From Streptococcus infantis (GTDB lineage: Bacteria; Bacillota; Bacilli; Lactobacillales; Streptococcaceae): 64,000 nucleotides of DNA. The stretch lies in NCBI RefSeq assembly GCF_000963255.1, contig NZ_JYOV01000009.1, positions 38,231-102,230 of the forward strand, in the 5' to 3' direction. The notes below the pieces were generated by a model, which had not been told where the DNA came from, did no database searches, and saw nothing but the letters and a program-made list of their open reading frames with translations. Shown piece after piece: positions 19,443-31,600 of this stretch (the first letter of the stretch is position 1; each line of letters opens with the position of its first letter). The translations under genes were made by a program, and so were the position numbers.

Positions 19443-19994
19443 ATGGCTAAAGTAGCAGTTATCTTAGCAGATGGTTTTGAAGAAATCGAAGCCCTAACAG
19501 TTGTGGACGTATTACGTCGTGCCCATATTGCTTGTCATATGGTTGGCTTTGAAGCTCGAGTGACGGGATCACATGCCATCCAAGTACAAGCAGATCGTGT
19601 GTTTGATGGTGATTTATCTGAGTACGACATGATTGTCTTACCAGGAGGTATGCCAGGTTCAGCTCACTTGCGTGATAATGAGCAATTGATTGCTGAACTT
19701 CAAAAATTTGACCAAGTTGGTAAAAAAGTAGCAGCCATTTGTGCAGCACCAATTGTACTGAATCGAGCCGGTCTCCTCAAGGACAAAGAGTTCACCTGCT
19801 ATGATGGTGTCCAAGAGCAAATTGCTGATGGTCACTATCGCAAGGAAACAGTAGTTGTTGATGGTCAGCTGACTACCAGTCGCGGTCCAGCAACTGCCCT
19901 AGCCTTTGCTTATAACTTAGTAGAACAACTTGGTGGAGATGCAAATGCTTTGAGAGAAGCCATGCTCTATCGTGATGTGTTTGGAATAGATTAA
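19443..19994 (+). CDS. DJ-1/PfpI-family protein (ThiJ-like)
   Basis: A 183-residue single-domain cytosolic protein of the DJ-1 superfamily. VILADGFEEIEAL gives the conserved acidic residue, and AAICAAPIVL holds the nucleophilic cysteine at the elbow. DJ-1 relatives act as glyoxalases, deglycases or stress chaperones; which applies cannot be told from sequence. AAGGAG lies 6 nt before the ATG, and the gap to rodA is 10 bp, so it probably shares that transcript. A strong terminator follows. Confidence 0.9.
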   Translation: MAKVAVILADGFEEIEALTVVDVLRRAHIACHMVGFEARVTGSHAIQVQADRVFDGDLSEYDMIVLPGGMPGSAHLRDNEQLIAELQKFDQVGKKVAAICAAPIVLNRAGLLKDKEFTCYDGVQEQIADGHYRKETVVVDGQLTTSRGPATALAFAYNLVEQLGGDANALREAMLYRDVFGID

Positions 19995-19996
19995 CT

Positions 19997-20040
19997 AAAA
20001 CGAGAGGAATCTATCAATTAGGGGATTCTTCTCGTTTTTT
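19997..20040 (+). terminator. Rho-independent terminator after the DJ-1 gene
   Basis: AAAACGAGAGGAATC pairs with GGATTCTTCTCG across a loop and is followed by six T. It ends the dinG-rodA-DJ1 unit. Confidence 0.85.
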
Positions 20041-20083
20041 ACTGTTAAAATAGAAGGAAATCGTCGCTTTTTTGATAAAAAAA

Positions 20084-20092
20084 TGCTATAAT
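20084..20092 (+). promoter_or_regulatory. Extended -10 promoter of the HAD gene
   Basis: TGCTATAAT lies with its last base 7 nt before the ATG at 20100. Transcription is expected to start at or next to the ATG. Confidence 0.65.
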
Positions 20093-20099
20093 GAAGGGT

Positions 20100-22624
<2,525 letters not shown>

Positions 22625-22660
22625 AAAAATTGGGAAATAGTTCCCATGGTTTGAAAAATA

Positions 22661-22669
22661 TGATATAAT
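22661..22669 (+). promoter_or_regulatory. Extended -10 promoter of ezrA
   Basis: TGATATAAT lies 36 bp before the ezrA ATG. TTCCCA, 17 bp further up, is the best -35. A perfect 6-bp inverted repeat (TGGGAA/TTCCCA, 22631-22646) overlaps that -35. Confidence 0.65.
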
Positions 22670-22705
22670 CATTACAATTGTTTCATGTATAAAAAGGAGT
22701 TTGAT

Positions 22706-24433
22706 ATGTCTGATAATCTGTTGATTATTACTATGATTGCAATCGCGGCTCTTCTGATTATTGCATATGTTGTGGCAGTTTTGTTACGCAAACGCAATGA
22801 AAAGAGGCTCGCAGTATTAGAAGAAAGAAAGGAAGAGTTGTATAACCTTCCAGTTAACGATGAAGTAGAAGCTGTTAAGAATATGCATCTGATTGGTCAA
22901 AGTCAGATTGCATTTAGAGAGTGGAATCAAAAATGGGTAGACCTATCACTCAACTCATTTGCAGATATTGAGAATAATTTGTTTGAAGCAGAAGGGTACA
23001 ATAATTCATTTCGCTTCTTGAAAGCTCAACACAAAATTGATCAAATTGAAAGCCAGATTACCCTTATCGAAGAAGATATTGCTTCTATTCGAAATGCTTT
23101 GGCAGATCTCGAAAAACAAGAATCAAAAAATAGTGGTCGTGTCTTGCATGCTTTAGATTTATTTGAAAGCTTGCAAAAAACAGTCGCAGAAGATTCTGAG
23201 AAATATGGTCAAGCACTTCCTGAAATTGAAAAACAATTGGAGAACATCCAATCTGAATTTTCTCAATTTGTGACTCTAAACTCCTCAGGAGATCCAGTTG
23301 AAGCAGCAGGAATTTTGGATAATGCTGAAAACCATATTCTCGCTTTGACACATATCGTAGAGAGAATTCCAGCAATTGTTACTGAACTAACGATTGAACT
23401 CCCTGATCAACTTGAAGATCTAGAGGCTGGCTATCGTAAGTTGCTTGATGCTAACTATCACTTTGTAGAAACTGATATTGAATCTCGTTTGCAGTTGTTG
23501 TATGAAGCATTGAAGAACAACCAAGAAAATATTAAAAAATTGGAATTGGACAATGCTGAATATGAAAATAATCAGATTCAAGAAGAAATCAATGCTCTCT
23601 ATAATATTTTTACACGAGAGATTGCTTCTCAAAAAGTTGTTGAAAACTTGTTGTCAACACTTCCAACTTATCTTGACCATTTAAAAGACAACAACCAAGT
23701 CTTGGTGAAAGATATCGAGCGTTTGAGCAAGACCTACTTGATGGCTGAGAGTGATGTCAATCATGTTCGTCGTCTTCAAGTGGATTTGGATTCCCTAGAA
23801 CTTACAGTTAGCGATTTGACTTCAGAACAAGAGGAATATTCAGAAGCTTACTCTGTATTGGAAGAACGTTTAGAAAATGTTCAAGCTACATTAAAAGAAA
23901 TTGAAGATGATCAAGTTTCAGTGAGCGAACGTTTAGTACAGATTGAAAAAGATGATGTTAATGCTCGTCAAAAGGCGAATGTTTACGTAAATCGTCTCCA
24001 CACAATCAAGCGCTACATGGAAAAGAGAAATCTTCCAGGAATCCCACAGAACTTCTTGAAATTGTTCTTTGCTGCTAGCCATAGTACTGAGGATTTGATG
24101 GCAGAGTTGGAACAGTCACAAGTCAACATTGAGTCTGTTAATCGTATCCTAGAAATCGCATCACATGATATGGAAGTTTTGGAAACAGAAACTTACAGTA
24201 TTGTGCAATATGCAACCTTGACAGAGCAATTGCTTCAATATTCTAATCGCTACAGATCATTTGATGAAGGGATTCAACAAGCCTTCCATGAATCTTTAGA
24301 AATCTTTGAAAATGCCTTTGATTATCAAGCATCTTTCGAAAAGATTTCCCAAGCTTTGGAAGTTGCTGAACCAGGGGTAACAAATCGCTTTGTTTCCTCA
24401 TATGAAAAAACAAGAGAAATCATTCGATTTTAA
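22706..24433 (+). CDS. ezrA: Septation ring formation regulator EzrA
   Basis: A 575-residue division protein with one N-terminal membrane helix (about 5-26, outside-in) and a long cytoplasmic spectrin-like helical rod rich in Glu, Gln, Lys and Leu. In Firmicutes EzrA binds FtsZ and divisome or wall-synthesis partners and prevents extra Z rings. I chose ATG 22706 (MSDNLLIITMIAIAALL), 8 nt after AAAAAGGAG; an in-frame ATG at 22685 would add seven residues upstream of that site. It has its own promoter after gyrB, and the interspersed repeat at 24441 supplies the terminator. Confidence 0.95.
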   Translation: MSDNLLIITMIAIAALLIIAYVVAVLLRKRNEKRLAVLEERKEELYNLPVNDEVEAVKNMHLIGQSQIAFREWNQKWVDLSLNSFADIENNLFEAEGYNNSFRFLKAQHKIDQIESQITLIEEDIASIRNALADLEKQESKNSGRVLHALDLFESLQKTVAEDSEKYGQALPEIEKQLENIQSEFSQFVTLNSSGDPVEAAGILDNAENHILALTHIVERIPAIVTELTIELPDQLEDLEAGYRKLLDANYHFVETDIESRLQLLYEALKNNQENIKKLELDNAEYENNQIQEEINALYNIFTREIASQKVVENLLSTLPTYLDHLKDNNQVLVKDIERLSKTYLMAESDVNHVRRLQVDLDSLELTVSDLTSEQEEYSEAYSVLEERLENVQATLKEIEDDQVSVSERLVQIEKDDVNARQKANVYVNRLHTIKRYMEKRNLPGIPQNFLKLFFAASHSTEDLMAELEQSQVNIESVNRILEIASHDMEVLETETYSIVQYATLTEQLLQYSNRYRSFDEGIQQAFHESLEIFENAFDYQASFEKISQALEVAEPGVTNRFVSSYEKTREIIRF

Positions 24434-24440
24434 TTAAGAA

Positions 24441-24620
24441 AAGGCGGTGGGACAGAAATCGGTAGACAAAGTCTCGATTTCGTAGTCCCAGACCCGCGAA
24501 GATGATTAGGAGTTTTTGGAGCCTAAAAGACGAACAAAAAGTCCAATCAGCTACCGCATCAAAGTTTGATTGTAAATAAAAAGTGAGGTAGGGATCTTTT
24601 TTCCCAACCTCTTTCTTTTA
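24441..24620 (+). repeat. Interspersed repeat copy A with built-in terminator
   Basis: About 178 bp beginning GGCGGTGGGACAGAAATCG, roughly 88-90% identical by eye to 52865-53044. Inside are an AGACAAAGTCTCGATTTCG segment, GACGAACAAAAAGT, and a terminal hairpin (GAGGTAGGGA paired with TCCCAACCTC) followed by a T-rich run. It probably ends ezrA transcription. No open frame of note. It is not a BOX or RUP element as I know them. Confidence 0.85.
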
Positions 24621-24680
24621 CCTATCTTTTTTGAAAAAATGGACATTTTCCTATTTATCATTGAAATTATAGGCCTGATT

Positions 24681-24689
24681 TGATATGAT
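24681..24689 (+). promoter_or_regulatory. Extended -10 promoter of pgdA
   Basis: TGATATGAT ends 6 nt before the pgdA ATG, and no ribosome binding site is present between them. Confidence 0.6.
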
Positions 24690-24695
24690 AAAACT

Positions 24696-26087
24696 ATGAC
24701 AAAAAAAAGAACAAACCGTAAAGCAAACGACAAGAAGAGAAGAAATTTGTGGATTATTGTGGGGCTTCTATTCTTCACAATCTTAACATTAGGTGCTGGT
24801 ATTGCTTATAAAGTCTTGACCAAGCAAGCTTTTGAGCAAAAAATTGAAGCACTGAAAAAAGAAAAAGATGATTCCTATTCACAAGGAAGTCAGAAAGATC
24901 ATTTTCGTAAGGGGCAGGCAGAAATCATCACCTACTATCCTATGACGGGGGACAAGGTGATTACCTCTGTTCAGGATATCATTGTAAAAGATATTACGGA
25001 TAAGGTAGAAGATAAAGAACATTTGATTTTTTACTACTCTGAAAAAGATTCTTCTTCCATCAAAGGTGTGGAGAGCCATCTTGTAAAAAAACAGGCCTAT
25101 GACCTGAGTGATTCTACTGTTGTGGAATTAGAAAATACCTCATTAGATCAGCTTTATCTTAAGGAAGATGGGACCCTGTTTACATTAGATCAGCTCTTTA
25201 CAGATGCTAGCAAAGCTAAAGAGAAGTTTCTTGAGGATATCAAGTCAACGCTCCAAGATAAAAAGATTGAACAAACTCTTGTTGATCAAGTAATAGCCGA
25301 TTTTACAGCTAGCGATTTATCATCTTGGAAGTTTGCATACAAAGATAGTCAATTGGTTCTTTATCCAATCAAAGCAACCAATAATGTAGAAGAAATAGCT
25401 TTGCCTATTTCAGACTTCTTTGATGTTATCCAATCGTCCTATCTAACTGAAAAGGATGTAGAACTTTATAAGAAGGCTCAGGGTGAGAAAAATAAAAAAG
25501 TAGTAGCTCTTACCTTTGATGATGGACCAGATGGAAATACAACACCACAAGCTTTAGATATTCTAGCCAAGTATAAGATCAAAGCAACCTTCTTTGTACA
25601 AGGAAAGAATATTGCAGGTAATGAGTCGATTCTTAAACGTATGCAGTCTGAAGGTCATGAAGTTGGAAACCATAGTTGGAATCACCCGGTTTTAACAAAA
25701 CTGTCATTGGAAGACGCTAAGAAACAGCTTACAGATACCGAAGATGCTATTACAAAAGTTCTTGGGAAAAGCTCTAAATTGATGCGTCCACCATACGGAG
25801 CAATCTCAGATGATATTCGCAATAGCCTTGATTTAAGCTTTATCATGTGGGATGTGGATAGTTTGGATTGGAAGAGTAAAAATGAAGCAGCGATTTTGAC
25901 AGAAATTCAGCGTCAGGTAAGCAATGGATCTATCATTTTAATGCATGATATCCATCAAACATCTGTTAATTCACTACCAAAAGTAATTGAGTATCTACAG
26001 GAACAAGGATATAGTTTTGTGACTGTATCAGATCTACTCAACACTCGTTTGAAGCCACATGAGATTTACTATTCTCGTAACCAGTAA
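24696..26087 (+). CDS. pgdA: Peptidoglycan N-acetylglucosamine deacetylase PgdA
   Basis: A membrane-anchored carbohydrate esterase family 4 enzyme (463 residues) that removes acetyl groups from wall GlcNAc and so gives lysozyme resistance. A basic N-terminus precedes one membrane helix at about 14-35. A middle region of mixed fold leads to the NodB domain from about residue 265. Catalytic and metal residues are visible: TFDDGPDG (Asp275), GNHSWNHP (two metal His), RPPYGA, and LMHDIHQT with the late His. Length and Asp275 numbering match what I recall of pneumococcal PgdA. There is no Shine-Dalgarno site; the start codon sits at the predicted transcription start. Confidence 0.95.
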   Translation: MTKKRTNRKANDKKRRNLWIIVGLLFFTILTLGAGIAYKVLTKQAFEQKIEALKKEKDDSYSQGSQKDHFRKGQAEIITYYPMTGDKVITSVQDIIVKDITDKVEDKEHLIFYYSEKDSSSIKGVESHLVKKQAYDLSDSTVVELENTSLDQLYLKEDGTLFTLDQLFTDASKAKEKFLEDIKSTLQDKKIEQTLVDQVIADFTASDLSSWKFAYKDSQLVLYPIKATNNVEEIALPISDFFDVIQSSYLTEKDVELYKKAQGEKNKKVVALTFDDGPDGNTTPQALDILAKYKIKATFFVQGKNIAGNESILKRMQSEGHEVGNHSWNHPVLTKLSLEDAKKQLTDTEDAITKVLGKSSKLMRPPYGAISDDIRNSLDLSFIMWDVDSLDWKSKNEAAILTEIQRQVSNGSIILMHDIHQTSVNSLPKVIEYLQEQGYSFVTVSDLLNTRLKPHEIYYSRNQ

Positions 26088-26137
26088 GTTCACAGTAGGC
26101 AAATATTTAAAAAAATTAAAAAAAGATAGTTTTAATC

Positions 26138-26166
26138 TTGACAAGTAGGGGAAAACTTGATATCAT
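26138..26166 (+). promoter_or_regulatory. Promoter of the infC-rpmI-rplT operon
   Basis: Consensus TTGACA, a 17-bp spacer and TATCAT, with TG upstream of the -10. It gives a leader of about 155 nt before infC. Confidence 0.85.
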
Positions 26167-26173
26167 ATAAAAG

Positions 26174-26316
26174 TTGAGAAAAGCAGAAGTGAGAACTTCT
26201 CGCCTTGCGACTAACGTTGTCTGGCCCCTACGGATCAAATTTCAGAAATGAAATACAATCATGTAGTGCGGGTTTGCGTTAGCAAGTCCGCTCTTGTTTT
26301 TCTCTAAATTAAAAAA
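26174..26316 (+). promoter_or_regulatory. Structured leader of infC operon, probable ribosomal-protein (L20-type) attenuator
   Basis: The leader holds GAGAA-type complementary segments, the conserved-looking stretch TTGCGACTAACGTTGTCTGG, and a final 10-bp hairpin (GCGGGTTTGC/GCAAGTCCGC, loop GTTA, 26268-26291) followed by a T-rich run to about 26302. That is a terminator directly upstream of infC. L20 binding to such leaders represses this operon in other Firmicutes. The leader type is inferred from position, not matched to a model. Confidence 0.55.
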
Positions 26317-26329
26317 AGAGGTGAAAACC

Positions 26330-26851
26330 ATAGCAAAGCAAGACTTATTCATCAATGATGAAATTCGTGTACGCGAAGTTCGCTTAATCGGTCTTGAAGG
26401 TGAGCAATTGGGTATCAAACCACTAAGCGAAGCGCAAGCACTTGCGGACGAAGCTAATGTGGACTTGGTTCTCATTCAACCTCAAGCTAAACCTCCTGTT
26501 GCGAAAATTATGGACTACGGTAAGTTCAAATTTGAGTACCAGAAGAAACAAAAAGAGCAACGCAAAAAACAAAGCGTTGTGACCGTGAAAGAAGTTCGCT
26601 TGAGCCCAGTTATCGACAAGGGTGATTTCGAAACTAAACTTCGCAATGCTCGCAAGTTCCTTGAAAAAGGAAACAAAGTGAAGGTATCCATTCGCTTTAA
26701 GGGGCGTATGATCACCCATAAAGAGATTGGTGCAAAAGTTTTAGCCGAGTTCGCTGAAGCAACTCAAGATATTGCAATCATTGAACAACGTGCTAAAATG
26801 GATGGACGCCAAATGTTCATGCAATTGGCGCCAGCAACTGACAAAAAATAA
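26330..26851 (+). CDS. infC: Translation initiation factor IF-3
   Basis: IF3 binds the 30S subunit, prevents premature 50S joining and checks the initiator tRNA-start codon pairing. Both domains are complete: the N-domain [13 protein letters not shown], the linker KQKEQRKKQ, and the C-domain VKEVRLSP to RQMFMQLAP. The best start is the ATA at 26330, because GAGGTG lies 6 nt upstream. An in-frame GTG at 26321 is part of that site and a TTG at 26294 lies in the terminator's T-run. Non-AUG starts are known for infC elsewhere and allow IF3 to repress itself. First gene of infC-rpmI-rplT. Confidence 0.93.
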   Translation: MAKQDLFINDEIRVREVRLIGLEGEQLGIKPLSEAQALADEANVDLVLIQPQAKPPVAKIMDYGKFKFEYQKKQKEQRKKQSVVTVKEVRLSPVIDKGDFETKLRNARKFLEKGNKVKVSIRFKGRMITHKEIGAKVLAEFAEATQDIAIIEQRAKMDGRQMFMQLAPATDKK

Positions 26852-26883
26852 TTGTCAGAAAGTTAAATAAAGGAGAAAAAATC

Positions 26884-27084
26884 ATGCCAAAACAAAAAAC
26901 ACACCGCGCATCAGCTAAACGTTTCAAACGTACAGGTTCTGGTGGACTTAAACGTTTCCGTGCTTACACATCTCACCGTTTCCACGGAAAAACTAAAAAA
27001 CAACGTCGTCATCTTCGTAAAGCATCTATGGTGCATTCAGGAGATTTCAAACGTATCAAAGCAATGCTTACTCGCTTGAAATAA
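26884..27084 (+). CDS. rpmI: 50S ribosomal protein L35
   Basis: A 66-residue, very basic protein of the large subunit with the family start [18 protein letters not shown] and the [11 protein letters not shown] centre; complete. AAAGGAG precedes the ATG. It lies 33 bp after infC in the conserved infC-rpmI-rplT order. Confidence 0.97.
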   Translation: MPKQKTHRASAKRFKRTGSGGLKRFRAYTSHRFHGKTKKQRRHLRKASMVHSGDFKRIKAMLTRLK

Positions 27085-27135
27085 TCGCGTATTTGTAAGT
27101 AAACAATTCTAGGAAATATTTGGAGGAAATAAAAC

Positions 27136-27495
27136 ATGGCACGTGTTAAAGGTGGCGTTGTATCACGCAAACGTCGTAAACGTATTCTTAAATTAGCAAA
27201 AGGTTACTATGGAGCTAAACACATCTTGTTCCGTACTGCAAAAGAACAAGTAATGAACTCTTACTACTATGCATACCGTGACCGTCGTCAAAAGAAACGT
27301 GACTTCCGTAAATTGTGGATCACACGTATCAATGCGGCAGCTCGTTTGAACGGACTTTCATACTCACAATTGATGCATGGTTTGAAATTGGCTGAGATCG
27401 AAGTTAACCGTAAAATGCTTGCTGACTTGGCTGTTAACGATGCAGCAGCTTTCACAGCTCTTGCAGATGCAGCTAAAGCAAAACTTGGTAAATAA
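27136..27495 (+). CDS. rplT: 50S ribosomal protein L20
   Basis: A 119-residue basic rRNA-binding protein needed early in 50S assembly, starting [16 protein letters not shown] with a folded C-terminal domain ([17 protein letters not shown]). L20 is also the usual repressor of its own operon through the leader RNA. GGAGG lies 8 nt upstream. A terminator follows at 27504. Confidence 0.97.
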
Positions 27496-27503
27496 TTATT
27501 CAT

Positions 27504-27535
27504 AAGACTGGTGCAAGTTTGTCCCAGTCTTTTTT
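27504..27535 (+). terminator. Terminator after rplT
   Basis: AAGACTGG pairs with CCAGTCTT, followed by a run of T. It lies 9 bp past the rplT stop; the VOC gene may be reached by read-through. Confidence 0.8.
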
Positions 27536-27552
27536 AAACAAAGGAGAAAAGA

Positions 27553-27939
27553 ATGGCTTCAAAAATGCTACACACTTGCTTGCGAGTAGAAAATCTTGAA
27601 AAATCAATCGCTTTTTATCAAGATGCTTTTGGTTTTAAGGAATTACGTCGTAGAGACTTTCCAGACTATGCTTTCACTATTGTTTATCTTGGACTTGAAG
27701 GTGATGATTATGAGTTGGAGTTGACTTACAACTATGATCACGGACCTTATGTTGTCGGTGACGGTTTTGCTCACATCGCCCTAAGCACACCTGATCTTGA
27801 GGCTCTTCACAAAGAACATAGCGACAAAGGCTATGAAGTGACAGCACCTAATGGACTTCCAGGGACTCAACCAAACTATTACTTTATCAAAGATCCAGAT
27901 GGATACAAGGTAGAAGTGATTCGTGAAAATTCATTATAG
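27553..27939 (+). CDS. VOC-family lactoylglutathione lyase-like protein
   Basis: A 128-residue glyoxalase I-type protein of two beta-alpha-beta-beta-beta modules. Four candidate metal ligands are in place: His in MLHTCLRV, Glu in YELELTYN, His in AHIAL and Glu in KVEVIRE. Family members isomerise the methylglyoxal-thiol adduct; since streptococci vary in glutathione use, the physiological thiol is uncertain. AAAGGAG lies 6 nt before the ATG. It sits just behind rplT, as I recall for pneumococcus. Confidence 0.88.
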   Translation: MASKMLHTCLRVENLEKSIAFYQDAFGFKELRRRDFPDYAFTIVYLGLEGDDYELELTYNYDHGPYVVGDGFAHIALSTPDLEALHKEHSDKGYEVTAPNGLPGTQPNYYFIKDPDGYKVEVIRENSL

Positions 27940-27946
27940 TTCCTAT

Positions 27947-27975
27947 CGAGTAGCTTGTCTGCTACTCGTTTTTTT
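27947..27975 (+). terminator. Terminator after the VOC gene
   Basis: CGAGTAGC pairs with GCTACTCG around a six-base loop, followed by seven T. It leaves only 14 bp before the next start codon. Confidence 0.9.
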
Positions 27976-27988
27976 AATTTGTAGTAGA

Positions 27989-28516
27989 ATGAAAGAAAAA
28001 GAATGGCGTCAGGCATTCACTAAATTCAAAACCAAAAAAGGTGCTCGTTCTTCTATTGAAGCTTTATTAAAGCGTGTAAGTCAAGGAAGAAAATTTAATC
28101 CAATAAATCCTTTGGTAGATATTTATAATAGTGTTTCACTTTCTTACGCTGTTCCTTGTGGGGGAGAGGATTTAGCTAAGATTGTTGGTGACTTATGTCT
28201 CGGAAGAGCTCAAGGAAATGAATCCTTCTTTCCACTAGGGGCCGAAAGTGATGCTCCTGCATTAGCCGATGAAATGATTTATTTTGATGAACAAGGTGCG
28301 GTTTGTCGGTGTTTAAACTGGCGTGAGGTCCAAAGAACCATGCTAACAGAAGAAACCAAAAATGCTGTTTTAGTCATTGAAGCTATCAATGAAGAGCAGG
28401 CATCACGAGCTCGGGAAGCAATGCTAGAACGACATACTAAAATTGAGGAATATTTCGGTGCCAGTGGTAAGATCAGCCACTTGACAGCTACAAATCCTAT
28501 CCTAGAGGTAGAATAA
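27989..28516 (+). pseudogene. 5'-truncated B3/B4 tRNA-editing-like domain protein
   Basis: A 175-residue frame starting MKEKEWRQAFTKFKTKKGA matches the middle and end of free-standing B3/B4 proteins, which resemble the editing domain of phenylalanyl-tRNA synthetase beta. Recognisable segments are INPLVDIYN, VPCGGED, RAQGNESFFPLG, LNWREVQRTMLTE and LVIEAI. The usual 60-75 N-terminal residues are absent: upstream comes the VOC gene terminator with no room for them. No ribosome binding site precedes the ATG; longer in-frame starts run through the terminator. Most likely a deletion remnant with an otherwise open frame; an expressed short form is possible. Confidence 0.7.
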
Positions 28517-28523
28517 TGAATGG

Positions 28524-28556
28524 GAATCACGGTTAATTCAACTGTGGTTCTTTTTT
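28524..28556 (+). terminator. Terminator after the B3/B4 fragment
   Basis: GAATCACGG pairs with CTGTGGTTC (two G-U pairs), followed by six T. Confidence 0.75.
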
Positions 28557-28573
28557 CCAAGGGAAGAAAGAAA

Positions 28574-28603
28574 TTGTTTTTCTATTTTCTAAAATGGTAT
28601 AAT
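28574..28603 (+). promoter_or_regulatory. Promoter of dnaE
   Basis: TTGTTT, an 18-bp spacer and TATAAT with an upstream TGG (TGGTATAAT). The GTG start lies 29 bp beyond. Confidence 0.7.
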
Positions 28604-28631
28604 ATAAGGAGAAAAAGGGAGGTGATAGCGA

Positions 28632-31600
28632 GTGATTGCGCAACTTGATACAAAAACGGTTTATAGTTTCATGGAGAGTATGATTTCTATTCAGAAGTAT
28701 GTTGACCAAGGAAAAGCATACGGCTACTCAGCACTTGGAATCATGGATGTTGACAATCTCTATGGGGCTTATTATTTTATCAAAGAGTGCCAAAAACAGG
28801 GGATTCAGCCTGTATTAGGTCTTGAGGTGTCTGTTCATCATAAGGAGGAACTCGTCAACCTTCGATTTTTAGCCTTGTCAAATCATGGCTATCGAAATAT
28901 CATGAAGCTTTCGACTCTAAAAATGACAGGTAAAAAGGAATGGACTGATTTTTCTCCCTATCTAGAAGATGTTTGTGTTATTGTTCCCTATTATTCTGCA
29001 ATTGATTCCTTGGACTTAGGGCATGACTATTATATCGGAGTGTATCCAGATACACCTCAGTCGAATTTTTCTCAACCCATCCTCCCACTTTATCGTGTTA
29101 ATTCCTTCGAATCTGAGGATTTAGAAACGCTTCAAATGCTCAAGGCGATTAAGGAAAATGTGACCTTGCGAGAGGTAGATGTTCAAGCGCAACAAGGCTT
29201 GTTTTTACCTGCTGACCGTCTTGAACAATTTTTTGTAGAAAAGTTTCCAAAAGCTTTAGACAATCTATCTGAACTGATTGGAGCAACTACTTATGAGATT
29301 GATAGTAGTCTCAAGCTTCCTCGTTTCAATCCAGAGAGACCAGCTGTTGAAGAGTTGCGCGAAAGAGCTATTAAGGGCTTGGAACAGAAAGGCTTACTAG
29401 ATTCAGTTTATCAGGCTCGTTTAGAAGAAGAGCTATCTGTGATTCATGACATGGGATTCGATGACTATTTCTTGGTTGTCTGGGATCTCTTACGTTTCGG
29501 TCGTTCTCAAGGATATTATATGGGGATGGGACGTGGTTCTGCAGTTGGAAGTCTAGTGGCCTATGCCTTAGATATCACTGGTATTGATCCTGTAGCTAAA
29601 AATCTCATCTTTGAACGCTTTTTAAATCGTGAACGTTATACCATGCCCGATATCGATATTGATATTCCCGATATCTATCGTCCTGAATTTATCCGCTATG
29701 TTCGTGACCGTTATGGTAGTATTCACGCTGCTCAGATAGTCACCTACTCGACTTTTGGTGCCAAACAGGCTATCCGAGATGTTTTTAAACGGTATGGTGT
29801 TCCCGAGTACGAGTTGACATCCATAACCAAGAAAATTGGTTTCAAAGATACCTTGACAATCGCCTATGAAGGGAATCTAGGATTTAGACAACTGATTCAA
29901 GGTAAGATTGAGTACCAAAAGGCTTTTGAAATTGCTAAAAAGATAGAAGGCTATCCTCGGCAAACTTCCATCCACGCTGCTGGTGTCGTGATTAGTGATA
30001 AAAATCTAACGGACTATATTCCTCTTAAGTATGGTGAGGATATGCTCATTACCCAGTATGATGCTCATGGAGTTGAAGGAAATGGTTTGCTCAAGATGGA
30101 TTTCTTGGGCTTAAGAAACCTAACTTTCGCTCAAAAAATGCAGGAGCTCTTATTTGAAACTCAAGGAATTCAGTTAAGGATTGAGGATATTGACCTTGAG
30201 GATAGGGAAACTTTAGCCCTCTTTGCAGCTGGGAAGACCAAGGGGATTTTTCAGTTTGAACAACCTGGAGCTATCCGTTTATTGAAACGAGTGAAGCCAC
30301 AAAACTTTGAAGAAGTAGTAGCAACAACTTCTTTAAACCGACCAGGTGCGAGCGACTATATTGATAACTTTGTGGCTCGAAAACATGGTAAAGAAAAGGT
30401 AACAGTTCTGGACCCAGTTTTGGAAGATATTCTGGCTCCAACTTATGGCATTATGCTTTACCAAGAACAGGTGATGCAAGTAGCTCAACGATATGCTGGT
30501 TTTAGCCTTGGGAAGGCCGACATTTTACGTCGTGCCATGGGGAAAAAGAACGCAGCTGAGATGCACCGAATGGAGGAAAGTTTCATCCAAGGAGCACTCC
30601 AAAAACGTCATGGGAAAGAACAGGCTCAGCAGGTTTTTGCTGTCATGGAAAAATTTGCTGGATACGGTTTTAACCGTTCCCACGCTTACGCTTATGCGGC
30701 TTTAGCCTTCCAGCTTGCTTACTTAAAAACACATTACCCAGCTATCTTTTATCAAGTCATGCTCAACTATGCCAGTGGAGATTATATTCTCGATGCCCTC
30801 GAAATGGGCTTTGAACTGACACCACTCTCTATCAATACAATCCCATATCAGGATAAATTGACAGACAAGACTATTTACTTGGGACTTAAGAGTATCAAGG
30901 GGATGCCTCGAGATTTTGCCTATTGGATTATAGAGAATCGTCCTTTTAGTAGTGTCGAAGATTTTGTCACTCGCTTGCCTAAAAATTATCAGAAGTTGAG
31001 TCTTTTAACTCCCCTAGTCGAGATTGGTTTATTCGATAGTTTTGAAAAAAATCGTCAAAAAATCTTATCCAACTTACCTACTTTGTTCATTTTTGTGGAA
31101 GAATTGGGTAGTTTATTTGCAGATAATAGCTACAATTGGCTTGAGAGTGAGGATTTTACGCAAGTCGAGAAGTTTCGTAAGGAACAGGAGTGGCTTGGAG
31201 TTGGTATCAGTCCGCATCCCTTACTGGTTTTAGCAAAGAATCCCCTCTATCCAATTGTGAGTTTGTCTGAACTATCTGAAGGACAGACAGCTACAGTACT
31301 CGTTGAGATACAGTCTATCCGAGTAATCAGAACTAAAAAAGGTGAAAATATGGCCTTTTTGAAAGTTAGTGATAGCAAATCAAATTTGGAAGTTACTGTT
31401 TTTTCTGACCAGTATCGCCAATTTAACAATCTCTTACATGAAGGAAGATTTTACTACCTTAATGGAAAAGTACAGGCAAGAGATGGTCGCCTTCAATTAG
31501 TATTAAATAATTTAAAAGAAGCAGTGAGTGAACGATTTTGGATTCAGGCTGCTGATCATGAACATGATTCTGAAATTTATCATATTTTAGAACAATACAA

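Noticed and set aside
22631..22646. TGGGAA/TTCCCA hairpin after gyrB as a terminator
   Set aside because: No T-run follows on the plus strand; better explained as overlap with the ezrA -35.
24441..24620. BOX or RUP element
   Set aside because: Neither the BOX start nor the RUP ends I know are present; it is listed as an unnamed repeat instead.
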